Assembly: GCA_030544185.1 (NCBI GenBank)
Contig: JAUNRO010000157.1
Location: 1,809 to 7,441, forward strand
Length of the DNA: 5,633 nt
Direction of reading: 5' to 3'
From: Propionibacteriaceae bacterium
GTDB lineage: Bacteria; Actinomycetota; Actinomycetes; Propionibacteriales; Propionibacteriaceae
Within the stretch, counting starts at the first letter, position 1; each line of letters opens with the position of its first letter. A model generated the notes under the pieces. The model did no database searches. It saw nothing but the letters and a program-made list of their open reading frames with translations, and was not told the DNA's origin. A program made the translations under genes and the position numbers. Positions 1 to 5,633 of this stretch are shown piece by piece.

Positions 1-84
1 CCAAAGCAGCGAGCAAGCGCTCATCGCAACGCTCACGACCGCCACCGTTCCTGCCGCGAGCGCGGCTGTGAGTTTCCGTTTCAT
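1..84 (-). CDS. N-terminus of a putative lipoprotein or secreted protein (cut by window edge)
   Basis: Reading leftward from an ATG at 84-82 gives 28 uninterrupted codons up to the window edge. The peptide looks like a bacterial export signal. Residues 2-4 are KRK, followed by a hydrophobic Ala/Val/Leu stretch (about 5-20), then MSAC with Cys24. MSAC is close to a lipobox ([LVI][ASTVI][GAS]C) with Met at -3, so lipid attachment at Cys24 is likely but not certain; a plain Sec signal peptide is the alternative. The mature part is missing, so no function can be given. No strong ribosome binding site precedes the ATG; GGGA lies close upstream and GGAAGG lies too far away. It has the same orientation as kamA and starts about 140 bases beyond the kamA stop, so co-transcription is possible but not shown. 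Confidence 0.6.
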   Translation of the reverse strand, partial: MKRKLTAALAAGTVAVVSVAMSACSLLW

Positions 85-224
85 GGGGTTCCCAAAGCGC
101 CTTCCACCAAGCCATGGGCATCCCGGTCAGAGCAGGTGCCCACCCCGCAGCGCCGTGCCGCGGAACCCGGGACGCACGCCCCACAGGATAGCCCTGGATA
201 GGGAACAACCCGATGTGTCGCAGT
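85..224. other. Spacer between kamA and the lipoprotein-like gene
   Basis: No open frame that can be supported, and no convincing terminator. GGATAG occurs twice, 10 bp apart (186-191 and 196-201). A small CCCT/AGGG hairpin (192-203) has only four base pairs and no following T tract. The stretch may hold the promoter of the lipoprotein-like gene or be read through from kamA. Confidence 0.4.
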
Positions 225-1505
225 TCACACCCCGATGAGCACCGGTTCCTGCAGTTCGTCGAGCGCGCGCTCATAGGCCTCCGGGAGGAGCCATGCCTGC
301 TGGGCTTCCTGACTCAGCGATCGCACGGGATCGAAGTAGTAGCAGACCCGCTCGGCGTCCACGTTCGGCGACCGGAACCCCGAGACCCCGTACTCGTGGC
401 GGTAGAACTCCGCCGAATGGACATCTCGCTTGCCGATGGGAGTGTCCACGATGAACAGCGGGGTATTGAACCCAGCCGTGATGCCCCGCACTTCCTTCGA
501 CAGGTGCTGGGCCTCGGCGATGGGCAACCGGAAATGCTCGGTGCCCTTGACCATGTCGCACAAGTAGACGTAATAGGGGTGGACGTGCAGCCAGCCGAGC
601 TTCTTGATCAGGGCCTTCAGCGTGCCGGCGTCATTGTTCACCCCGCGAAGCAGCACGGTTTGATTGCGGACGTATACCCCGCGCTCATGGAGTTTGCGCA
701 TGGCTTGCTCCACCACGGGCGTGACCTCGTTGGGATGATTGAAGTGGGTGTGCAGGACGACGTCCTTGAACATCTCCCGGCCCCGGTCAACAACCCCAGT
801 GAGTGCGTCGAACCAGTCGTGGTCGGTGAGGAACTTCATCGGCTCGACTGACAGCGCCTTCGTTGCAAACCGGAAACGACGCACGTGCTCGATGTCCAGC
901 AGGGCGTTGCCCAACTCCGCCACCGCGGCGGGCTTCAACCGGGCGAGATCGCCACCCGAGATGACCACATCCTCGATCTCCGGTGTCTGTCGGATGTAGT
1001 CCAGCGCCGCGCCCCAGCTCCGGGCGCCCGTCACGTGCTCTTTCTGGATCAGTTCGGTGTCCTGACCGACTGCATAGCTCCGCGTGCAGAACTGGCAATA
1101 CACCGGGCACACAGCAGTGACCAGGAACAGCACTTTGTCCGGATACCGATGCACGAGCCCGGGGACCGGCGAACGGTCCTGTTCCTCGAGGGAATCCACC
1201 CGCAGGCAGGGATGATCGGCGTCCTGCTCCGAGCGCATGGGCAGGAACTGCCCGCGGATCGGATCGGAGGCCGCGTTGCGCCAGTCGATCAGGTTCATCA
1301 CATAGGGCGTCAACCGGATCGACATGCCCACGTGCGCCAGTCCATCCTCGATGTCCTGAATCACTTCCGGACTGGTCACCCCCGCCAGCGCCTCCCGCAG
1401 CTTCTTGATTCGGGTGATCGAGTTGCGGTCCTGCCATCCGTGATGACCGAACTCTTCAGCCGAAACGTCCTTCCACACCGGAAACCGTGTCCAGTCCTGG
1501 TCCAT
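225..1505 (-). CDS. kamA: Lysine 2,3-aminomutase, KamA-family radical SAM/PLP enzyme
   Basis: Predicted to move the alpha-amino group of L-lysine to C3, giving beta-lysine, using a [4Fe-4S] cluster, S-adenosylmethionine and pyridoxal phosphate in the cytosol. With the ATG at 1505 the protein has 426 residues, close to the 416 of clostridial KamA. Seen in order: an N-terminal WQDRN segment (24-28); LTPY (65-68); PGLVHRYPDKVLFL (115-128); the radical SAM cluster motif C133-x3-C137-x2-C140 followed by TR (Arg142 matches the substrate/PLP-contacting Arg134 of KamA); SGGD (183-186); HPYYVYLCD with Asp317; and VDTPIGK with Asp354 and Lys359. By motif alignment Asp317 and Asp354 match Asp293 and Asp330, which hold the lysine side-chain amine in clostridial KamA, and Lys359 matches the PLP lysine Lys337. 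Glutamate mutases lack these aspartates, so lysine is the best substrate call. Oddity: the PGGGGK loop is shortened to PIGK. It is divergent from the Pls-like synthetase, which could use its product. Confidence 0.9.
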   Translation of the reverse strand: MDQDWTRFPVWKDVSAEEFGHHGWQDRNSITRIKKLREALAGVTSPEVIQDIEDGLAHVGMSIRLTPYVMNLIDWRNAASDPIRGQFLPMRSEQDADHPCLRVDSLEEQDRSPVPGLVHRYPDKVLFLVTAVCPVYCQFCTRSYAVGQDTELIQKEHVTGARSWGAALDYIRQTPEIEDVVISGGDLARLKPAAVAELGNALLDIEHVRRFRFATKALSVEPMKFLTDHDWFDALTGVVDRGREMFKDVVLHTHFNHPNEVTPVVEQAMRKLHERGVYVRNQTVLLRGVNNDAGTLKALIKKLGWLHVHPYYVYLCDMVKGTEHFRLPIAEAQHLSKEVRGITAGFNTPLFIVDTPIGKRDVHSAEFYRHEYGVSGFRSPNVDAERVCYYFDPVRSLSQEAQQAWLLPEAYERALDELQEPVLIGV

Positions 1506-1510
1506 GAGCA

Positions 1511-1516
1511 CTCCTC
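1511..1516 (-). promoter_or_regulatory. Ribosome binding site of kamA (decides the start)
   Basis: On the minus strand GAGGAG is followed by five bases and ATG (1505-1503). An in-frame GTG at 1511-1509 would extend the protein by two residues, but its first base lies inside this GAGGAG, so the ATG is the better start. Confidence 0.75.
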
Positions 1517-1594
1517 GAGTCGTTAGCCGGAGACAGGCCTCGCTCCCCGGTCCACCGGATGCCTGTGCACCCGGTCCGCCAGCATCGGCAACGC

Positions 1595-1612
1595 GCCGTT
1601 AATCAGCCGTTA
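1595..1612. repeat. Direct repeat GCCGTTA x2, 11 bp apart
   Basis: GCCGTTA occurs at 1595-1601 and 1606-1612, about one helical turn apart. A near-inverted copy (TAACGCC, one mismatch to TAACGGC) lies at 1650-1656. Spacing and position between divergent genes would suit a regulator binding site. The elements are short and could be chance. Confidence 0.3.
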
Positions 1613-1615
1613 CGG

Positions 1616-1629
1616 GCCTCCGCGGAGGC
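1616..1629. promoter_or_regulatory. 14-bp perfect palindrome, possible operator
   Basis: GCCTCCGCGGAGGC is its own reverse complement. It lies 110 bp from the kamA start and about 155 bp from the preferred synthetase start, between the two A+T-rich patches. It could be an operator shared by both genes. In G+C-rich DNA such palindromes also arise by chance, and no regulator gene is in view to match it. Confidence 0.35.
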
Positions 1630-1650
1630 TGCCCACTCCGGCGGCGCGAT

Positions 1651-1671
1651 AACGCCGAATTAATGCGCGTT
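1651..1671. repeat. Interrupted inverted repeat AACGC-N11-GCGTT
   Basis: AACGC at 1651-1655 and GCGTT at 1667-1671 flank an A+T-rich centre containing AATTAAT. The arms are only five bases, so this is at most a weak candidate binding site or promoter landmark. Confidence 0.2.
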
Positions 1672-1709
1672 CTGTGGAGTGCGTCTGTCGGCTGCGCCCA
1701 CAAGCACAA

Positions 1710-1747
1710 CTGGGCTCTGCCCATGAGAGCCCGGCTGCGGGCTCTGC
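1710..1747 (+). promoter_or_regulatory. Two mutually exclusive hairpins in the synthetase leader
   Basis: GGGCTCTGC is present twice, at 1712-1720 and 1739-1747, with AGAGCCC at 1726-1732 between them. AGAGCCC can pair with the upstream GGGCTCT (7 bp, 7-base loop, extendable by a G-U and a G-C pair to 1710-1734) or with the downstream GGGCTCT (7 bp, 6-base loop). The two pairings exclude each other. They end about 25 to 37 bases before the GGGAGG ribosome site and do not hide it. No T tract follows either hairpin, so a classical attenuator is not shown. Confidence 0.35.
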
Positions 1748-1770
1748 ACCGCAATCCGCTGCTGCACTCG

Positions 1771-1776
1771 GGGAGG
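1771..1776 (+). promoter_or_regulatory. Ribosome binding site of the Pls-like synthetase (decides the start)
   Basis: GGGAGG ends six bases before the ATG at 1783-1785. The two earlier in-frame ATGs at 1723 and 1663 have no comparable site, so 1783 is preferred. Confidence 0.8.
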
Positions 1777-1782
1777 AACGAG

Positions 1783-4700
1783 ATGATTCAAGTCGGTCTG
1801 GACACCGGCCCGTCCACGATCGGCACCGGCACAGCGTGTCTGGACGAAACGCCGTGCCTGCACGAACTTTTTGAGCGGCAATGCGATGCCGATCCGGACG
1901 GCACGGCCTTGATCTGCGGCGACCTCTCGCTGACCTATGCCGAGCTCGATGCCGAGGCGAACCGTGTCGCGCATTACCTGCGCGCCCACTGGGTCGGGCC
2001 AGGGTCCCTCGTCGGCCTGTTCTATGAGCGCTCCGAGTTGCCGATCATTGCGATCCTCGGCTGCCTCAAGGCGGGCGCGGCCTACGTGCCACTGGATCTG
2101 GGCCACCCGGATGAGCGCATCCAATACATCGCCGCCGAAGCGTCGATCCAGGTCGTTTTGACCGAGGGACGTCTCGCTGATCGGTGCGACCGGCTGGTCG
2201 AGGCGGAGGTGATCGCCACGGACCTCGCCGCAGACGCCATCGCCGCCTGCGCGGACCGCCGGTTGAGTCCCACGGAGATCGGGCTGACACCCGACGACCT
2301 GTGTTATGTGATCTTCACCTCGGGCACCACCGGGCGGCCCAAGGGCGTGATGACCGAACACCGGAACGCCACCCATTTCATCCCCGCATTCAACCTGGTC
2401 TGCTCGACCACACCGCAGGACCGGATCTATCAGGGCTTCTCACTCGGCTTCGACGGCTCGGTCGAAGAGATCTGGATGGCCTTCTCCAACGGCGCCACAC
2501 TGGTGGTCGGTGACCGGACGGCGCCGAGTTTCGGCAACGATCTGGCGAAATATCTCAGCGATCTCGAAGTGACCTACTTCTCCACGGTTCCCACGATGCT
2601 CGCCACCATGACCGACGAGATTCCTTCCCTGCGTCAGGTCGTCGTCAGCGGCGAAGCCTGCCCCCCGCAGTTGGTGGCCGACTGGGCCCGTCCGGGGCGA
2701 TTGATGCTCAATGTGTACGGCCCGACCGAAGCCACGGTCAACACCACGGCCTTCGCCTGCGAGCCCGATCGGCCGGTCACCATCGGCAAACCGCTGGCGG
2801 GATACGAGGCATGGATCCTGGACTCGTCCATGGAGCCGGTCCCGCCCGGGGAAAAGGGCGAGCTTTACATCGCCGGTGACGGAATCGCCCGGGGCTATCT
2901 CAATCAGCCGGAGCTGACCGCACGGCAATTCCTGGCGGCTCCGGACAACGGCGGCCGTCTCTATCGCACCGGCGATCTCGTCCGGCTCAATGATGCGCAG
3001 GAGATCGAGTTCTTCGGCCGGATCGACGGCCAGGTGAAGATTCGCGGCTTTCGCGTGGAACTCGCCGAGATCGAAGCGGTGCTGCGCGAGGACGATGCCA
3101 TCAGGGAATCGGCAGTGAAGGTCCACACCGAAGACGGTGTCGACTTCCTCGCGGCGTACGCAGTGCTCGAGCGATCGGCCGAACTGGACCGGACCCGCCT
3201 GCTGTCCACGTTGCGGTCCCGGCTTCCGGCTTACATGGTCCCGTCCACCCTTGACACCGTGCCCGCGGTCCCCAGGCTGACCAGCGGCAAACTCGATCGT
3301 GGCGCGCTGCCGGATCCCGGGACGCCCTTGGTCGACGAGGGTGGCGTGGGTGAACCGCCGGCCAACGACCAGGAGGCGCAGATCGCCGACACCTGGGCCT
3401 CCGTCTTCGGCTTGCCGGAGGTGGGGGTGACGCAGGACTTCTTCCTCGATCTCGGCGGCCATTCGCTCCTCGCCGCGCAGATGGTCGCTCGTCTGCGAGC
3501 CCGCACAGGCATTCGGGTGGCCATCCGCGATCTGTACGCCCACCCGACCGTGCGTCGGCTCGCCGACCACCTGTCCCGCACGCAGCAGCCCCGTCGTGCA
3601 ATGCCCACCGGGACCGACATCGTCCCCACGCGGGCGCGTCCCAAGGTCGGTTGGGGGGTAGCCGCATTCCAGGCAGTGTTCATGACGATCCTGCTCGGTC
3701 TCCTGCTCCTCCCGCTGGCAGTCGTCGCGCCCGTGCTCGACGCCATGGTGGGCGTGGAGACCACACTCGTCGCGGGTGCGGTCTTCTTCCTGATCCTCGG
3801 GCTGCTCCTGCAGCCGGTGATGTTGCTCCTCAGCATCATGGCGAAATGGGCCATCATCGGCCGATACCGGCCCGGTGCCTATCCACTGTGGGGCAGTTAC
3901 TACATCCGCTGGTGGATCGTTCAGCGCTTTGTCGAAGTGAGCGGTCACGGCCGGTTGGCCGGCACGCCTTTCATGTCGATCTACTACCGCCTGATGGGCG
4001 CGAAGGTCGGCCGCAACTGTGTTCTCGGGACCGAGCACTGCTCCACCTTCGACACAATCCGGATCGGCGACGACACCGCCATCGGGCCGGAAACCCACCT
4101 GCTGGGCTACCGCGTCGAGAACGGCTATTTGGTGATCGACACCGTCGACATCGGCAACGGCTGCTTCATCGGTGCGCACTCCGCGTTGGGACTCGGCGTC
4201 TGCATGGATGACGGCTCCCGCCTGGATGACATGTCGCTGCTCGCCGACGGCACCGTTCTGCAGGAGGGCGAGGAGGTCCATGGCTCGCCGGCGGAGCCGG
4301 GCGAGGTCGGGGTGCCCACGGACCGCATCCGGCGACCGAGCAGGGCCCGCCTCGTGCTGTTCAGCGCTGCGGCGCACCTGCTGAGCTGGGTGTCCATCAT
4401 CCTCCTCGGCCTCCCGGCTCTGGTGGTGGCGGTCTTCTTGTTGGCAGCCGCCCAGCAGGGTTGGTTCCTCACCGGTCTCGCGCTCGCGGCACTGGCCGGG
4501 CCACTGCTGATCGCCCTCACCTGCGTCTGGGTGGCGCTGATCAAGAACCTGTGGCTGCGTCGCTCGACGCCCGGGGTGCACCGGGTCTACTCCCTCTACT
4601 ATCTGCGGCACTGGTTGGCCTACAGCGTGCTGCGCACTAGCCGGCTGATCCTCCTGCCGGTCTTCACGACGATCTACCTACCACCGTTCATGCGCCTCCT

Positions 4701-5633
4701 CGGCGCCAAAGTGGGCCGGCATGCGGAGATGGCCGCCGTCTGGGCCTTTGTCCCCGACACGTTGACCCTGGGCGATGGCAGTTTCCTCGCCGACGGGGCC
4801 TTCATCGGCGGGCACCGGACGTTCGCCGGCCACTTCGAGGTCCGCCCGAACTCGGTCGGACGGCGCAGCTTCATCGGCAACAGCGCGATGCTGCCGGTGG
4901 GAGCAAGGGTCGGCGACGACAGCTTGATCGGCGTGCTCTCCGTCCCGCCATCCCGGACCGAGCCAACTCCGGATGGGACCGACTGGCTGGGCTCGCCCGC
5001 CTTCACCTTGCCGAACCGCGACAAGGTGACTCGGTTCAGCGAGGAGTCGACCTATCTGCCCACCCGGACGATGTACGCCCAGCGTGCGGCGATCGACGCC
5101 CTGCGCATCATCATCCCGATCTATGCAACGGCACTCCTCGCCATCGGTGCCGTTGCCGCGATCCTCTCCCTGTATCGGAACTTCGGTCTGGAGATCATGC
5201 TGCTCGCCGTTCCACTCCTCGCTCTCGCCGAGGCCACCGCGGCGGTGGCGGTCGTCGTGGTGCTCAAATGGGTGGTCATGCGGCGCTTCGACCCGATCGT
5301 CACGCCCTTGTGGTCCCGTTATGTCTGGCTCAACGAGATGGTCAACGGGGCCTATGAGTCGCTCATGTTCCCCTTCGTGGACCTGTTCTCCGGCACGCCA
5401 TACGCCGCTCCCCTGCTGCGATTGCTGGGCTGTCGCATCGGCCGTCATTGCTACATTGGCAGCGCCTTGTTCTCTGAGTTCGATCTGATCGAGATCGGGG
5501 ATCACGTGGCTCTCAACGAGAGTTCTGTCATCCAGACCCACCTCTTCGAGGATCGCATCATGAAATCCTCATCGCTGAAGGTGGGCGACGGCTGCACCGT
5601 CGGCAACATGTCGGTGGTGCTCTATGACACCAC
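1783..5633 (+). CDS. pls: Pls/PosA-family membrane nonribosomal peptide synthetase, cationic homopoly(amino acid) type (3' end cut)
   Basis: A single open frame with no stop gives 1283 complete codons and runs off the right edge. Known family role: a single-module, membrane-embedded enzyme that activates a basic amino acid and polymerises it through its side-chain amine, as in epsilon-poly-L-lysine synthetase (Pls, about 1319 residues). Seen: adenylation domain about 25-510 with LTYAEL (50-55), LKAGAAYVPLD (95-105), FTSGTTGRPK (178-187), NVYGPTE (310-316), YRTGDLV (394-400), the GRIDGQVKIRGFRVE stretch (412-426) and catalytic Lys503 in SGKLDR; carrier domain about 529-602 with Ser561 in DLGGHSLLA as the phosphopantetheine site; then six predicted membrane helices in three pairs, each followed by a left-handed beta-helix-like domain. 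No condensation HHxxxDG motif and no thioesterase are seen, as expected for the family. By the known length, only the last few dozen residues should be missing. The divergent kamA suggests beta-lysine as substrate (inference); L-lysine or another diamino acid remains possible. Confidence 0.9.
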   Translation, partial: MIQVGLDTGPSTIGTGTACLDETPCLHELFERQCDADPDGTALICGDLSLTYAELDAEANRVAHYLRAHWVGPGSLVGLFYERSELPIIAILGCLKAGAAYVPLDLGHPDERIQYIAAEASIQVVLTEGRLADRCDRLVEAEVIATDLAADAIAACADRRLSPTEIGLTPDDLCYVIFTSGTTGRPKGVMTEHRNATHFIPAFNLVCSTTPQDRIYQGFSLGFDGSVEEIWMAFSNGATLVVGDRTAPSFGNDLAKYLSDLEVTYFSTVPTMLATMTDEIPSLRQVVVSGEACPPQLVADWARPGRLMLNVYGPTEATVNTTAFACEPDRPVTIGKPLAGYEAWILDSSMEPVPPGEKGELYIAGDGIARGYLNQPELTARQFLAAPDNGGRLYRTGDLVRLNDAQEIEFFGRIDGQVKIRGFRVELAEIEAVLREDDAIRESAVKVHTEDGVDFLAAYAVLERSAELDRTRLLSTLRSRLPAYMVPSTLDTVPAVPRLTSGKLDRGALPDPGTPLVDEGGVGEPPANDQEAQIADTWASVFGLPEVGVTQDFFLDLGGHSLLAAQMVARLRARTGIRVAIRDLYAHPTVRRLADHLSRTQQPRRAMPTGTDIVPTRARPKVGWGVAAFQAVFMTILLGLLLLPLAVVAPVLDAMVGVETTLVAGAVFFLILGLLLQPVMLLLSIMAKWAIIGRYRPGAYPLWGSYYIRWWIVQRFVEVSGHGRLAGTPFMSIYYRLMGAKVGRNCVLGTEHCSTFDTIRIGDDTAIGPETHLLGYRVENGYLVIDTVDIGNGCFIGAHSALGLGVCMDDGSRLDDMSLLADGTVLQEGEEVHGSPAEPGEVGVPTDRIRRPSRARLVLFSAAAHLLSWVSIILLGLPALVVAVFLLAAAQQGWFLTGLALAALAGPLLIALTCVWVALIKNLWLRRSTPGVHRVYSLYYLRHWLAYSVLRTSRLILLPVFTTIYLPPFMRLLGAKVGRHAEMAAVWAFVPDTLTLGDGSFLADGAFIGGHRTFAGHFEVRPNSVGRRSFIGNSAMLPVGARVGDDSLIGVLSVPPSRTEPTPDGTDWLGSPAFTLPNRDKVTRFSEESTYLPTRTMYAQRAAIDALRIIIPIYATALLAIGAVAAILSLYRNFGLEIMLLAVPLLALAEATAAVAVVVVLKWVVMRRFDPIVTPLWSRYVWLNEMVNGAYESLMFPFVDLFSGTPYAAPLLRLLGCRIGRHCYIGSALFSEFDLIEIGDHVALNESSVIQTHLFEDRIMKSSSLKVGDGCTVGNMSVVLYDT
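1855..3312 (+). other. Adenylation domain with a basic-amino-acid type pocket
   Basis: Reading the ten specificity positions by alignment to the GrsA core motifs gives D224, G225, E228, S267, V287, S289, V311, V319, N320 and K503 (D-G-E-S-V-S-V-V-N-K). Asp224 is the usual contact for the substrate amino group and Lys503 the usual carboxylate/ATP lysine. Glu at the third position is typical of pockets that accept an amine side chain. From memory the bacitracin lysine code is DAESIGSVCK, which agrees at five of ten positions with conservative changes at several others. This supports a lysine-like substrate but does not tell alpha- from beta-lysine. Confidence 0.65.
3367..3588 (+). other. Peptidyl carrier (thiolation) domain
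   Basis: Residues about 529-602 of the synthetase form a standard carrier domain: an opening helix (EAQIADTWASVFG), the core DLGGHSLLA with Ser561 for the phosphopantetheine arm, and the closing LYAHPTVRRLADHL. It needs a phosphopantetheinyl transferase encoded outside this window. Confidence 0.85.
3658..5633 (+). repeat. Triple protein repeat: helix pair plus beta-helix-like domain (C1, C2, C3)
   Basis: The C-terminal two thirds of the membrane part is one unit used three times, diverged at DNA level. Predicted helix pairs lie at about 626-651/662-686, 868-890/894-921 and 1108-1130/1135-1163. After each comes an aromatic-rich linker (PLWGSYYIRWW, VYSLYYLRHW, PLWSRYVW) and then a beta-helix start: MGAKVGRNC (738-746), LGAKVGRHA (973-981) and LGCRIGRHC (1215-1223). 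The spacing is 235 and 242 residues. Within each helix, short I/L-G-D/N type hexapeptide turns are visible. In Pls these are the C1-C3 domains proposed to make the amide bonds. The third unit is cut by the window edge after VVLYDT. Confidence 0.8.

Larger units (their letters stand above)
1506..1782. promoter_or_regulatory. Divergent intergenic/promoter region between kamA and the Pls-like gene
   Basis: This 277-base stretch must hold the promoters for both divergent genes unless one is leaderless from within the other. I see no good -35/-10 pair. The most A+T-rich patches, where promoters are most likely, are about 1598-1612 (GTTAATCAGCCGTTA) and 1648-1664 (GATAACGCCGAATTAAT). Between and around them are a 14-bp palindrome and short repeats, listed separately. 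The plus-strand frame of the synthetase stays open back to a TAA at 1600-1602, so part of this region could be coding if an upstream start is used. Confidence 0.55.

Noticed and set aside
192..203. CCCT/AGGG hairpin as a kamA terminator
   Set aside because: Only four base pairs and no T tract on the transcribed side; too weak to call.
429..446. Possible frameshift or sequencing error at the shortened PLP loop of kamA
   Set aside because: Exactly two residues (six bases) are missing relative to the family, the frame continues and the downstream segment (YYFDP) still matches the family, so a real in-frame difference is more likely.
225..1511. GTG at 1511 as the kamA start
   Set aside because: The GTG overlaps the GAGGAG that serves the ATG at 1505 and has no separate ribosome site; the difference is only two residues.
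213..1526. Long plus-strand frames (213-851 and 885-1526) opposite kamA
   Set aside because: They are antisense to a complete KamA with all catalytic motifs, and their translations resemble no family I recognise.
2440..4611. A 723-codon open frame on the minus strand
   Set aside because: It lies exactly opposite the synthetase frame, whose motifs are beyond doubt. Its translation is a low-complexity mix of charged residues, Gly, Pro and His with no recognisable domain, as expected for an antisense shadow in G+C-rich DNA.
4678..5541. A 287-codon open frame on the minus strand
   Set aside because: Antisense shadow of the second and third synthetase repeats, rich in His, Asp, Glu and Arg with no recognisable fold.
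3658..5633. The C-terminal part as a separate membrane acyltransferase gene fused by error
   Set aside because: The reading frame is continuous from the carrier domain, and adenylation-carrier-three membrane/beta-helix repeats is the known architecture of the Pls family.
1..5633. CRISPR arrays, tRNA or rRNA genes, insertion sequences
   Set aside because: No regularly spaced repeats, no tRNA-like or rRNA segments, and no transposase frame or terminal inverted repeats were seen on either strand.

Overview
The window is G+C-rich DNA with actinobacterial features: mostly G/C third codon positions, GTG/ATG starts with GGAGG-type ribosome binding sites, and a Pls-type synthetase most like those of actinomycetes. 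The genus cannot be named from the sequence alone.

Layout from left to right. (1) Positions 1-84, minus strand: the first 28 codons of a gene cut by the left edge. They encode a signal peptide ending in a probable lipobox. (2) 85-224: a spacer with no supported gene and no clear terminator. (3) 225-1505, minus strand: a complete KamA-family radical SAM enzyme, predicted lysine 2,3-aminomutase, with the CxxxCxxC cluster motif, the expected PLP lysine and both lysine-recognising aspartates. (4) 1506-1782: a divergent intergenic region with a 14-bp palindrome, a repeated GCCGTTA, and a leader in which two hairpins compete for one strand. (5) 1783-5633, plus strand: a very large open frame running off the right edge. 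It encodes a membrane-bound Pls/PosA-family nonribosomal peptide synthetase with the order adenylation domain, carrier domain, then three repeats of a membrane-helix pair plus a left-handed beta-helix-like domain.

How the genes fit together (inference): KamA would convert L-lysine to beta-lysine (3,6-diaminohexanoate). The Pls-like enzyme would adenylate and thioesterify a basic amino acid and link it repeatedly through its side-chain amine at the membrane. Two divergently transcribed genes that make and could polymerise beta-lysine suggest a locus for an epsilon-poly-beta-lysine-type cationic homopolymer rather than ordinary epsilon-poly-alpha-lysine. The adenylation pocket has the acidic residue expected for a basic substrate, but it cannot by itself separate alpha- from beta-lysine. 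The KamA-Pls pairing is the main point of interest. Secondary points are a shortened PLP loop in KamA, an Asp/His pair kept in all three C-terminal repeats, and the structured leader of the synthetase gene.
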